NCBI RefSeq assembly: GCF_040939785.1
Contig: NZ_CP162553.1
Span: 3,224,001 to 3,288,000, forward strand
Length of the DNA: 64,000 nucleotides
Reading direction: 5' to 3'
DNA from: Bradyrhizobium lupini
GTDB taxonomy: Bacteria > Pseudomonadota > Alphaproteobacteria > Rhizobiales > Xanthobacteraceae
In this document: positions 9,302 through 17,798 of the stretch, piece after piece
Layout of the letters: each line of letters starts with the position of its first letter
How positions within the stretch are numbered: the stretch's first letter is position 1
Notes under the pieces: generated by a model
Databases searched by the model: none
What the model was told of the DNA's origin: nothing
The model's input: only the letters and a program-made list of their open reading frames with translations
Made by a program: the position numbers and the translations under genes

Positions 9302-10105
9302 ATGGCGAGCAGCGAGCGGATCATCGTCCAGGCGATCAAGCGCTATTGCGCGAACCATGGCATCGCGCTCGATGTCCGCGCCGATGGCTGGCTGCTCGCG
9401 ATGCGCCGGGGCGAGCAGCGCCACTTCGCGTTCGGCTACGACATCGGCCTCAACAGCGCCATCGCGCACCGCCTGGCCAACGACAAATCGGCCACCGCCG
9501 AGGTGCTCGCGCTCGAGGGCGTGCCCTGCATTCCCCATCGCCTGTTCCTCAACCCCAAGTTGGGCGAGAAGGTTGTCGGCGTTGGCTGGCGAGAGGCAAT
9601 GCTGGCGCTGCTTGGCGACAATCCGCAAGGCGTGGTGGTGAAGCCGAACGAGGGGACGTCGGGACGATCCGTCTTCAGGGTCACGACGGAAACAGAGCTC
9701 GATCATGCCGCTGACGAAGCCTTTTCGATGAGCGCCGGACTCGTGATCTCGCCCTATGCCGTGATCGAGGACGAAGTTCGCGTGGTCCTGCTCGATGATG
9801 TGCCACTCGTCGTCTACAGCAAGCAGCGTGGCTCGGATTGGCGGCACAATCTCGATGCAGGGGCAAAGCCCGTGCTGATGCAGGACGGCGACCTTCGCGC
9901 AGCCTGCGCAAAGCTCGCCATCGACGCCGCCAAGGCCATCGGCATCACCTTCGCCTCGATCGACCTCGTGCACGTTGACGGCGTCTGGCGCGTGCTCGAG
10001 ATCAATTCCGGCGTGATGATGGAGACGCTGGCGAAGCTGCATCCGGAGCTGGTGCAGAGGACGTACGATGCCGCGCTGGATCGGGTGTTTGGGGACGAAC
10101 ACTGA
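9302..10105 (+). CDS. ATP-grasp domain protein, substrate unknown
   Basis: The product is 267 residues and resembles the RimK/glutathione-synthetase/cyanophycin-synthetase ATP-grasp fold. Such enzymes join a carboxylate to an amine or thiol through an acyl phosphate. Visible features are the Lys of VVVKPNEGTSGRSVF (about residues 110-124), which is the ATP-clamping strand and glycine-rich loop, the acidic IEDEVRVVLLDD segment, and the metal-binding VLEINSGVMM near residue 235. The N-terminal 80 residues are of the substrate-domain type. No amino-acid biosynthesis or peptide gene is adjacent, so the substrate cannot be inferred. The ATG at 9302 is the first in frame. Confidence 0.78.
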   Translation: MASSERIIVQAIKRYCANHGIALDVRADGWLLAMRRGEQRHFAFGYDIGLNSAIAHRLANDKSATAEVLALEGVPCIPHRLFLNPKLGEKVVGVGWREAMLALLGDNPQGVVVKPNEGTSGRSVFRVTTETELDHAADEAFSMSAGLVISPYAVIEDEVRVVLLDDVPLVVYSKQRGSDWRHNLDAGAKPVLMQDGDLRAACAKLAIDAAKAIGITFASIDLVHVDGVWRVLEINSGVMMETLAKLHPELVQRTYDAALDRVFGDEH

Positions 10106-10126
10106 GCGACACGCGCGCTGTCGGCT

Positions 10127-10975
10127 TCAACCGAACGGCAACCGATACGCAGCCTTCGCGTTCACGCCGAACGCCTTCTCCCGCACCTGAGGCCCGAGCT
10201 TCATCAGGCAGGCCTCCAGCGCGCCCTTGATCTCGCCATAGCTCCCCGCGAGCAGACATACCGGCCAGTCCGAGCCGAAGATCAGGCGATCCTCGCCAAA
10301 GCATGTCGCGGCGTGCGCGACGAACGGGAACAGCAGCTCCGCATTCCAGTCGCTCCAAACCGCTTCCGTCGCCAGCCCCGAGACCTTGCACCAGACATTG
10401 CCGCACGCCGCGAGTGCCGCGATGCCATTGGACCATTCGTCGCTTCCACCATCGGCAATCGGCGGCTTGGCTGCGTGGTCGAGCACGAAGCGCGCCTGCG
10501 GGAACGCTTGCGCGGTTGCGATCGCGGCCGGCAGCTCGCGGATGCGGACCAGGAAATCGTAGGCGAGATCGTGCGCGAACACGGCCGTGAGGCCGCGCTG
10601 GACGTCCTCGCGCAACAACCACTCCGGATCGGCCTCGTCATGGACCTGGTGGCGGATGCCGACCAGCTTGTCGCCGCCGGGCAAAGCGCGCAGCCGGTCC
10701 AGCGTCTCGCCAAGTGCAGCGTCGGTCAGATCAGCCCAGCCGACGACGCCAATCACCGAGGGCGTCGCATCCGCGATCCGCAAGAATTCCTCGGTCTCCG
10801 CCAGGGCGGAGCGGCACTGCACCAGGATGCTCGCGTTGATGCCGTTGGCTTTCAAGAGCGGCGCGAGATCGGCCGGACCGAAGGCACGCCGGATCGGCGT
10901 GAGCTCGGGCGCGTCCATCCAGGGATAGTCGGCGCGCGCGGGATCCCAGAAATGCTGGTGAGCGTCGACGATCAT
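10127..10975 (-). CDS. Amidohydrolase-family sugar lactonase (L-fuconolactonase-like)
   Basis: This 282-residue TIM-barrel metal hydrolase of the COG3618/L-fuconolactonase group begins MIVDAHQHFWDP, with the metal-binding HxH. It also shows IRHQVHDE (about residue 106), FVLDHAAKPP (about 166) and the C-terminal FGSDWPV Asp near residue 239. Family members hydrolyse sugar lactones such as L-fucono-lactone, and also 2-pyrone-4,6-dicarboxylate. It is the last gene of the sugar operon and starts three bases after the restored aldo/keto reductase stop. That fits oxidation of an aldose to its lactone followed by ring opening. The exact sugar is inference. Confidence 0.82.
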   Translation of the reverse strand: MIVDAHQHFWDPARADYPWMDAPELTPIRRAFGPADLAPLLKANGINASILVQCRSALAETEEFLRIADATPSVIGVVGWADLTDAALGETLDRLRALPGGDKLVGIRHQVHDEADPEWLLREDVQRGLTAVFAHDLAYDFLVRIRELPAAIATAQAFPQARFVLDHAAKPPIADGGSDEWSNGIAALAACGNVWCKVSGLATEAVWSDWNAELLFPFVAHAATCFGEDRLIFGSDWPVCLLAGSYGEIKGALEACLMKLGPQVREKAFGVNAKAAYRLPFG

Positions 10976-10978
10976 GCC

Positions 10979-11961
10979 TTACGCTCCGCCCGGCAATGGC
11001 GCGCGGGCATCGACGAATTTTCGCCCACGCAGCTCCTGCCAGAACGCCGCCGGCACTGCCATCTCCAACATCGTGATGTTGTCGGCAATTTCCGCGGCAT
11101 TGCGCCCGCCCGTCACGGCGACCGTGACTGCCGGATGGGCCATGCAGAACTGCAGCGCGGCGGCTTTCAGCTCGGTGCCGTGCTTGCGGCAGAGCTCGCG
11201 AGCGCGAGCGCGCGGGCGACGAGTGCCGCATCGGCATCCTGATAATTGAACTTCGCGCCCGTGTGCGGATTGGCCAGGATGCCGCTGTTGTAGATGCCGC
11301 CGAGCAGGATGCCGATATTCTTCGCCGCGCACACCGGGAACAGCGCATCCAGCGCGCCCTGGTCGAGCAGCGTGTAGCGGCCGGCGAGCAGGAAGCAGTC
11401 GACCGGAACGGCCTCTGCAAACCGGACCAGCATGTCCGACTGGTTCATGCCGGCACCGATCGCCTTGACGGTACCGTCCCCGCGCAGGCGCTGGAGCGCG
11501 CGAAAGGCGCCGGCGACGGCGTCGTCGTAATGATCGTCGGGATCATGCACGAGCAGGACATCGACGCGGTCGAGCCCAAGCCGCGCCAGGCTTTCCTCCA
11601 CCGACCGCATCACGCCGTCATAACTGAAATCGAACACCGGCCGCTCGCGCGGCGTACCCTTGTAATGCTCGTCCTCGGCGGCAGCGCCATCGGGCGCACG
11701 CAGTAGACGGCCGACCTTGGTCGAGATCGCGTGGGAGTCACGGGACTGTTGCCGCAGGAATGCGCCAAGGCGTCGCTCCGCGAGGCCAAAGCCGTAGAGC
11801 GGCGCGGTGTCGAAGAAGCGGATTCCGAGCGACCAGGCGCTGGCGATGGTCGCTTCCGCATCGGCATCGCTGACGGGGGTGAACAATCCGCCGAGCGGGG
11901 CAGAACCGAGGCCGAATGAGGTGACATCGAGCGAGCCGAGCCGCGACCTTTTCATTCCCAT
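10979..11961 (-). pseudogene. Aldo/keto reductase (aldose 1-dehydrogenase-like), frameshifted
   Basis: This is an NAD(P)-dependent aldo/keto reductase, closest in look to the D-threo-aldose/L-fucose 1-dehydrogenase group. The 5' frame starts MGMKRSRLGSLDVTSFGLGS and carries the catalytic-type motifs FFDTAPLYGFGLAERRLG and VDVLLVHDPDDH. It then runs off to a stop at 11167. The conserved C-terminal part (ELCRKHGTELKAAALQFCMA, then VAVTGGRN) lies in another frame ending at 10979. One missing base near 11190-11200, in an alternating CTCGCGCTCGCGAGCTC context, accounts for this. The start may be ATG 11961 or 11955, and GAGG sits a better distance from 11955. It is either a real lesion or an assembly indel. 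Confidence 0.82.
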
Positions 11962-11995
11962 TGCCTCAACAGTCCTCCCCAACAGCCAAAATCAT

Positions 11996-12028
11996 CTCTC
12001 CCGCTTGCGAAAAGCGCAAGCGGGAGAG
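11996..12028 (-). other. Strong intra-operon hairpin after the binding-protein gene
   Basis: The arms CTCTCCCGCTTGCG and CGCAAGCGGGAGAG (14 bp, perfect) enclose a 5-base loop. It sits in the gap between the binding-protein stop and the aldo/keto reductase start. A stem here can protect the upstream mRNA from 3' exonucleases, or cause partial termination, so that binding protein exceeds downstream products. On the transcribed strand only a weak T-run follows. Confidence 0.7.
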
Positions 12029-12058
12029 GCAGGCAGGAGCGCGGGGCTGGCGACGCTC

Positions 12059-13003
12059 CTACTTCAACATCTGCGCAACGTTGTCCTTGGTCACGAGATC
12101 GAGGCCGGTATAAACGATCTCCGGCACCTTCTCGCCCTTCTTGATGGCGAGCAGCGTGTCCATCGCCTTCTCGCCCATCTCGAACGGACGCTGGCCGACC
12201 AGCGCATTGGCGTAGCCATCGCGCAACAGCTCGAGCTGCATCTTCAGCGTATCGGCCACGACAAGCGTGAACTTGCCGGAATCGATATCCTTCTTGTACC
12301 TGGACGCGAAGGCCTTGAAGCCTTCGGGGGCGAACATCGGCCAGCCGCCGATGGGAACGATTGCGGCGAGGTCGGGCGTCGCGGTACGCATGTCAGTCAT
12401 CTGCTGAACCGCCAGCGCGGGATCGTCGTTGCAGAACGTTGGAGAGCCCGCGACCTCGGTCCATTTCGAGCCCTTCAGCGCCTCGCGCACGCCGTCAACG
12501 CGTTCGGCGAGGTTCTTGGCGCCGGGACCACCCGAAACCATGGCGTATTTGCCGCCGTCGGGCCGCAGCTTCAGGAGCTCCTTGCCGAGGGCGACGCCGA
12601 ACTCCTTGTTGTTGGTGCCGATATAGGCGATGCGCTTGGCGCCGGGCGCATCGGCGTCGAAGGTGATGACAGGGATGCCGGCCGCGGTCGCCGCGTCGAT
12701 CGACTTGGTCATCGCCGCGACGTCGGCAACCGAGATGGCGAGGCCGTCGACCTTCTGGGTGACGAAGTCCTGGATGATCTGGGCCTGCGTCGCCGGCTCG
12801 TGCTCGACCGGCCCCTTGTAGATGCACTCGATATTGCCGAGCTCCTTGGCACGCTTCAGGCAGCCGTCGCGCGCGAAGTCGAAGAACGGATTGTTCATCG
12901 CCTTGGGCACGATCACGAACCGGTAGTTTGCGGCAAACGCCGGCGTAGCCATCATCGCCACCGCGATGCCGGCAAGTAGAAATTTCCTCATCGTCTCCTC
13001 CAC
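12059..13003 (-). CDS. Sugar ABC transporter substrate-binding protein (RbsB-like)
   Basis: This is a periplasmic type I binding protein of about 310 residues. A signal peptide (MRKFLLAGIAVAMMATPAFA) is followed by ANYRFVIVPKAMNNPFFDFA, the usual start of the ribose/xylose-binding cluster-B fold. Further signs are GLAISVADV and IPVITFDADAPGAKRIAYIG at the hinge, and GGWPMF. It would deliver a pentose or hexose to the permease encoded just upstream. Two in-frame ATGs exist, at 13003 and 12991. The second starts the recognisable signal peptide directly. The gene lies in the xylAB operon, so xylose is the most likely ligand, but this is inference. Confidence 0.88.
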   Translation of the reverse strand: MEETMRKFLLAGIAVAMMATPAFAANYRFVIVPKAMNNPFFDFARDGCLKRAKELGNIECIYKGPVEHEPATQAQIIQDFVTQKVDGLAISVADVAAMTKSIDAATAAGIPVITFDADAPGAKRIAYIGTNNKEFGVALGKELLKLRPDGGKYAMVSGGPGAKNLAERVDGVREALKGSKWTEVAGSPTFCNDDPALAVQQMTDMRTATPDLAAIVPIGGWPMFAPEGFKAFASRYKKDIDSGKFTLVVADTLKMQLELLRDGYANALVGQRPFEMGEKAMDTLLAIKKGEKVPEIVYTGLDLVTKDNVAQMLK

Positions 13004-13085
13004 CCTTCTTTGGCGCCTGTCCTCTCAAGATCGTCCGGGAAGTGGACAGGCGGCATTTTCGTTGCCGTCCCGGAACGACGTCGTT

Positions 13086-14168
13086 TCAGATCATCCGCGA
13101 GCGGATGCGGTCGACCAATACGGCCAGGATGATGATCACGCCCACCAGCGTCTGCTGCCAGTAGGAGCTGACCTGGGCGAGCACGAGGCCGTTGCGGATC
13201 ACCTCGAGCAGCACGCAGCCGACGATGGCGCCGAGTGGACCACCGATGCCGCCGGCGAGATTGGCACCGCCGATGACGGCCGCAGCGATCACGTTGAGCT
13301 CGTAGGACGTCGCCATGTTGGCCGGCGCCGATCCGAGCCAGCCCGAGATGATGATGCCCTGGAGGCCTGCGGCGAGCGCGCAGATCACATAAACCTCGAT
13401 CTTCACCCGCACGACCGGGATGCCGGTGAGTTCGGCCGCCTTCTCGTTACCGCCGAGCGCGAACACGTGACGGCCGAACGAGCTGTGGTGCAGCACCACG
13501 GCCATCGCCAGCGCGAGGACGATCAGATAAATGAATGGCACGGGCACGCCGAGCACGTCGCCGGAGGTGAGCGCGTAGAAATAACCGGCATCCGGGGCAC
13601 CGGGAAAGCTGCCCCGTCCGTTGGAGACGACATAGCCGAGCCCGCGCACGATCGAGAGCATGCCGAGGGTGGTGACGAACGGCGACAGGCCGAGCACCGC
13701 GATACAGAAGCCGTTGACGAGGCCGGCGAGCAGCGCGACGCCGAGGCCGGCGAGGAGCGAGACCACCAGGATCAGGCCAGGGACATTGGCGAGCACGGTC
13801 TTGCCGTCGGCCGCCATGTGCACGAACAGGGATCCCGCCGGCGAGCCGGGCGCCGACAGCTCGGTCATCACCATCGAGGTGATCATGGCGGAGAAGCACA
13901 TCATCGAGCCGACCGAGAGATCGATGCCGCCGGTGATGATCACGAAGGTGACGCCGAGGGTAGCGATAGCGATGAAGGAGAAATTCTTCGCCACGTTCTG
14001 CATGTTGCCCTCGGTGAAGAAGTACGGGCTGGCGAAATGCATGACCACCAGCAACACCGCCAGCGCGAGCAGGACATAGCCGGTCTGGGACGCGAAAATG
14101 CCGCGCTGCCACCATCTAATCTTGCCGATGTTCGAGAAGGTGATCGGAGATTCCATGGGCATGGCCAT
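13086..14168 (-). CDS. Sugar ABC transporter permease
   Basis: This is a 360-residue inner-membrane permease of the RbsC/XylH/FrcC type with about eight to ten hydrophobic helices. Landmarks are VTFVIITGGIDLSVGSMMCF (about residues 75-95) and AAVIGGANLAGGIGG, the conserved cytoplasmic loop that docks the ATPase. The ATG at 14168 overlaps the stop of the ATPase gene in a TGATG arrangement, pointing to translational coupling. It is followed by an 82-base gap before the binding protein gene. Sequence upstream of 14168 in this frame belongs to the ATPase gene. Confidence 0.9.
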   Translation of the reverse strand: MAMPMESPITFSNIGKIRWWQRGIFASQTGYVLLALAVLLVVMHFASPYFFTEGNMQNVAKNFSFIAIATLGVTFVIITGGIDLSVGSMMCFSAMITSMVMTELSAPGSPAGSLFVHMAADGKTVLANVPGLILVVSLLAGLGVALLAGLVNGFCIAVLGLSPFVTTLGMLSIVRGLGYVVSNGRGSFPGAPDAGYFYALTSGDVLGVPVPFIYLIVLALAMAVVLHHSSFGRHVFALGGNEKAAELTGIPVVRVKIEVYVICALAAGLQGIIISGWLGSAPANMATSYELNVIAAAVIGGANLAGGIGGPLGAIVGCVLLEVIRNGLVLAQVSSYWQQTLVGVIIILAVLVDRIRSRMI

Positions 14169-14926
14169 CACGCCGCCTCCTTCGCGCCGGTGATCAGGGC
14201 GGTGACTTCCTCGGGGGAGGTCTGGTGGATGGGCTTGTCGGCCCGCTTTTCGCCGCGGCGCATGACGATGACGCGATCGCACACCGCGAACACGTCGGGC
14301 ATGCGGTGCGAGATCAGCATCACGGCAACGCCCTGCTCCTTCAGCCGGTGAATCAGGCCGAGCACCTGCTCGACCTGGCGGACCGAGATCGCGGCCGTCG
14401 GCTCGTCCATCATCACCAGCTTCGCGTTGGAGAGCCGCGTCCGCGCGATCGCAACCGCCTGGCGCTGGCCGCCCGACATCTGCTTGACGAGATCGTCGGG
14501 GCGCGTTTCCGAGCGCAGCTCGCCGAACAGCTCCAGTGCACGCGCCGCCATTGCCTTGTGGTCGAGCAACGCGAACGGCCCGATCCTGCGCTTTAGCTCG
14601 CGGCCGAGAAAGACGTTGGCCGCTGCGGTGAGATTGTCGGCGAGCGCAAGGTCCTGATAGACCACCTCGATGCCGACGCCGCGGGCATCGATGGGCCGGT
14701 TGAAATGAACCGCGCTGCCCGCGAAGCGGATTTCGCCGTGGCTGGGGCGGAAATTGCCGGCGATGATCTTGACCAGCGTCGACTTGCCCGCGCCGTTGTC
14801 GCCCATCAGGCCGACGACCTCGCCGGGAAGGACCTGCATGTCGACATCATGCAGCGCGCGGATCGCGCCGAACTCCTTGCCGATGCCGGCCAGCTCGAGG
14901 ACCGGTGTCGCTTGTGCATTTGTCAT
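14168..14926 (-). CDS. Sugar ABC transporter ATP-binding protein
   Basis: This is a single-domain ATPase of 252 residues, half the length of RbsA/XylG, as in the FrcA type of rhizobia. Walker A is GDNGAGKST (residues 42-50), the signature is MSGGQRQAVAIAR, and Walker B is LVMMDEPTAA. A H-loop His occurs in LISHRM. It energises sugar uptake with the adjacent permease and binding protein, and its stop overlaps the permease start. It lies 12 bases after xylA in the same direction. Confidence 0.9.
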   Translation of the reverse strand: MTNAQATPVLELAGIGKEFGAIRALHDVDMQVLPGEVVGLMGDNGAGKSTLVKIIAGNFRPSHGEIRFAGSAVHFNRPIDARGVGIEVVYQDLALADNLTAAANVFLGRELKRRIGPFALLDHKAMAARALELFGELRSETRPDDLVKQMSGGQRQAVAIARTRLSNAKLVMMDEPTAAISVRQVEQVLGLIHRLKEQGVAVMLISHRMPDVFAVCDRVIVMRRGEKRADKPIHQTSPEEVTALITGAKEAA

Positions 14927-14938
14927 CAGCGGCCTTCC

Positions 14939-16261
14939 TCAGACGTAGCGGTTGACGAGGGATTCCAGATATTCCTGCCGGCCCGAGCGCGGCTGCGGGT
15001 CAAAGCCCGGGCCGTGCGCGCGGTCGGCAAGTTCGGCAAGCGAGCGCTGGCCGCCGAGAATGGCGCGGCCTTCAGGCCCGGCCCATCCCTCGTAGCGTTT
15101 CGCGAGCGGCCCAGTGAGCACGCCGGCGTCGAGCATGTCCGCAGCGGCGAGCAACGCCCGCGCGCAGGCATCCATCGAGCCGACATGGGCATGGATCAGA
15201 TCGTCGGGATCGATCGACTGGCGGCGGATCTTGGCGTCGAAATTGAGCCCGCCGGAGCTGAAGCCACCGCGGCTCAGGAGCTCGTGGAACACCAGGGCAA
15301 GCTCGGGCACGTTCATCGCGAACTGGTCAGTGTCCCAGCCGAGCAGATCGTCGCCGCGGTTGATGTCGAGCGAGCCGAACACACCCAGCGCCTCCGCCAG
15401 CGCGACCTCGTGATGGAAGGAGTGGCCGGCGAGGATGGCGTGGTTCTGCTCGATGTTGAGCTTGACGTCCTTCAGCAGGTCGTAACGCGCGAGGAAGCCG
15501 TAGCAGGTGGCGACGTCGAAATCATATTGGTGCTTGGTCGGCTCCTTCGGCTTCGGCTCGATCAGGATCGGTCCCTTGAAGCCGATCTTGTGCTTGTGCT
15601 CGACCACCAGCGAGACGAAGCGGCCGAGCTGGTCGAGCTCGCGCTTGAGATCGGTGTTGAGCAGCGTCTCGTAGCCCTCGCGCCCGCCCCACAGCACGTA
15701 GTTCTGGCCGCCGAGCCTGTGCGTCACCTCCAGCGCGGCGCGGACCTGGCCGGCGGCATAGGTGAATATCTCCGGGTCTGGATTGGTGGCCGCGCCCGCC
15801 ATGTAGCGGCGATGCGTGAACAAATTGGCGGTGCCCCAGAGCAGGCGCACCTTGCTTGCGGCCATCTTCGCTTCGAACAGATCGGCGATGGCATTGAGGT
15901 TGGCAACAGATTCGCCAAGCGACTTGCCTTCCGGCGCCGCATCGACGTCGTGGAAGGTGAAGAAGGGCACGTCGAGCAGGCGAAACAGCTCGAAGGCGAC
16001 GTCGGCCTTCGCGCGCGCCTGCGCCATCGCATCGGCGCCGTGATGCCAGGGCCGCAGGAACGTCTCGCCGCCAAAGGGATCGCCGCCGGGCCAGCACAAC
16101 GAGTGCCAATAGCAGACCGCAAAGCGCAGATGGTCTTCCATCCTGCGGCCATGGACGAGGCGGTCCTTGTCGTACCAGCGGAAGGCAGGCGTGTTGCCGG
16201 CATCTCCGCCGGCGAAGGCGACAGGTACACTTGTATCGAAGAATTTCACTGACGCAGTCAC
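14939..16261 (-). CDS. xylA: Xylose isomerase
   Basis: This 440-residue cytosolic enzyme interconverts D-xylose and D-xylulose. The catalytic pair is visible in FFTFHDVD (His104 and Asp107). Metal-site residues occur in [35 protein letters not shown] and [16 protein letters not shown]. The product has the length of class II enzymes such as E. coli XylA. The start appears to be GTG at 16261, directly after the xylB stop (TGA then GTG), so the two are translationally coupled. The upstream kinase and downstream transporter make a complete xylose uptake and entry route. Confidence 0.95.
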   Translation of the reverse strand: MTASVKFFDTSVPVAFAGGDAGNTPAFRWYDKDRLVHGRRMEDHLRFAVCYWHSLCWPGGDPFGGETFLRPWHHGADAMAQARAKADVAFELFRLLDVPFFTFHDVDAAPEGKSLGESVANLNAIADLFEAKMAASKVRLLWGTANLFTHRRYMAGAATNPDPEIFTYAAGQVRAALEVTHRLGGQNYVLWGGREGYETLLNTDLKRELDQLGRFVSLVVEHKHKIGFKGPILIEPKPKEPTKHQYDFDVATCYGFLARYDLLKDVKLNIEQNHAILAGHSFHHEVALAEALGVFGSLDINRGDDLLGWDTDQFAMNVPELALVFHELLSRGGFSSGGLNFDAKIRRQSIDPDDLIHAHVGSMDACARALLAAADMLDAGVLTGPLAKRYEGWAGPEGRAILGGQRSLAELADRAHGPGFDPQPRSGRQEYLESLVNRYV

Positions 16262-17716
16262 TCAGGCACACTCCTTCAACGCGGGATAAAGTTCGCGCCA
16301 GCGGCGATAGGCCTCGTCATAGGCCGCGCTGACCGATGCGCGAGGCGTAAAGCTCGCGAGCCGCCGCGGACGGGTGCAAACCGCAGCCGCGTTTTCGCCG
16401 GTGGCGGCGAGCCGGCCGAGCCTGGCGGCGCCGAGCGCCGCACCGACCTCGCCCTCCTCGACGCGATGGACGGGAATGCCGAGCACATCGGCGCAGATCT
16501 GCGCCCACAGCGGCGAGCGCGAGCCGCCGCCGACGAGATCAACCTCGGCAAGCGGTCCGCCGGCCGCGCTCAGCGCCGCCAGATTGTCGCGCGCAGCGAA
16601 GGCGACGCCTTCGAGGACGGCCTGAACGATCTGGGAGCGCCCGGTCGCACCGCGCAGGCCGACGAAGGCACCGCTGGCGGCGGCATCGTTGTGCGGCGTG
16701 CGCTCGCCGTCGAGATAAGGCAGGAATTTGACCGGACTCGGTCCATCGACGCGCTCGCCGAGCGGCGCCAGCAGCGCTGGCGCCGGCGTCTCCATCACGC
16801 CCGCGAGCCAGGCCAGCGAAGCCGCCGCCGACAACATCACGCCCATCTGATGCCAGCGGCCGGGCAGCGCGTGACAGAACGCATGGACCGCCGAGGCCGG
16901 CGCCGGTGCAAACCGATCGGTGACGCGGAACACCACGCCTGAGGTTCCCAGAGACAGAAACGCATCGCCCGGCGCGATGGCGCCGAGCCCGATCGCGCTC
17001 GCGGCATTATCGCCGGCGCCGCCGGCGACCACGACATCCCTAGTCATGCCCCAGCGTTGAGCGTAGTCCGGCGCGAGCGTCGCGCTGACGTCGCTGCCCT
17101 CGACCAGGCGTGGCATGTGATGGAGATCGAGCCCGGTGGCATGCAGCAGCAGGGGCGACCAGCGGCGCAGACCGACGTCGAGCCATAGCGTGCCGGCCCC
17201 GTCCGACATGTCCTCGACCATCTCGCCGGTCAGGCGATAGCGGACATAGGCCTTCGGCAGCAGCACCTTTGCGACGCGCGCGAAGATTTTCGGCTCGTGC
17301 CTGGCGACCCAGAGCAGCTTCGGCGCGGTGAAGCCGGGCATGGCCAGATTGCCGGCGATCGTATGCAACGACGGGCAGCGCCGCTCCAGCGCGACGCATT
17401 CGGCATGCGAGCGACCGTCGTTCCAGAGGATCGCGGGACGCAGCGGCGCTCCGTCCTCGTCCAGCAGCGTCGCGCCATGCATCTGGCCGGATAGTCCGAT
17501 GCTGCGCACCCGCGCGACCTCGCGGGGATGGCGGGCGGCAAGATCGTCGACCGCGCCGACCGCCGCATCGACCCAGGCATCGGGATCCTGCTCGGACCAC
17601 AGCAGCGCCGGATGCGACAGCGCAAGCTCGCGCGCCGCCGTCGCGACAACAGCGCCGGCTTCGCTGACGAGCACCGCTTTCACACCCGATGTGCCGATGT
17701 CGATTCCGAGATACAC
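16262..17716 (-). CDS. xylB: Xylulokinase
   Basis: This 484-residue FGGY-family sugar kinase phosphorylates D-xylulose to xylulose 5-phosphate. The N-terminal phosphate loop is YLGIDIGTSGVKAVL. GLSGQMHGATLLD gives the xylulose-binding MHG motif, and GGAGDNAASAIG and VDLVGGGSRSPLWAQI belong to the C-terminal ATP domain. I chose the GTG at 17716 because GGGAGGA lies five bases upstream and the resulting length matches the family. The frame is open with an ATG at 17755, which would add 13 unlike residues. It is the first catabolic gene after the LacI regulator. Confidence 0.93.
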   Translation of the reverse strand: MYLGIDIGTSGVKAVLVSEAGAVVATAARELALSHPALLWSEQDPDAWVDAAVGAVDDLAARHPREVARVRSIGLSGQMHGATLLDEDGAPLRPAILWNDGRSHAECVALERRCPSLHTIAGNLAMPGFTAPKLLWVARHEPKIFARVAKVLLPKAYVRYRLTGEMVEDMSDGAGTLWLDVGLRRWSPLLLHATGLDLHHMPRLVEGSDVSATLAPDYAQRWGMTRDVVVAGGAGDNAASAIGLGAIAPGDAFLSLGTSGVVFRVTDRFAPAPASAVHAFCHALPGRWHQMGVMLSAAASLAWLAGVMETPAPALLAPLGERVDGPSPVKFLPYLDGERTPHNDAAASGAFVGLRGATGRSQIVQAVLEGVAFAARDNLAALSAAGGPLAEVDLVGGGSRSPLWAQICADVLGIPVHRVEEGEVGAALGAARLGRLAATGENAAAVCTRPRRLASFTPRASVSAAYDEAYRRWRELYPALKECA

Positions 17717-17764
17717 GCCGTCCTCCCTTTCGCCTGTTGCGGTGCGCGAACTCAAAGTCGCCTT

Positions 17765-17777
17765 ACCCGCAACGGGT
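17765..17777. promoter_or_regulatory. Possible operator before xylB
   Basis: ACCCGCAACGGGT is an inverted repeat with 5-base arms in the short gap between the LacI-type regulator gene and xylB. LacI-family proteins bind such palindromes, so it is a candidate site for the neighbouring regulator. It is short and could occur by chance. Confidence 0.3.
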
Positions 17778-17798
17778 CGTTTTGAATTCCACCTGCCG

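Noticed and set aside
11807..12979. Long plus-strand frames opposite the sugar-binding protein and other operon genes
   Set aside because: All show Arg/Gly/Asp-rich shadow composition and no ribosome-binding site or family match.
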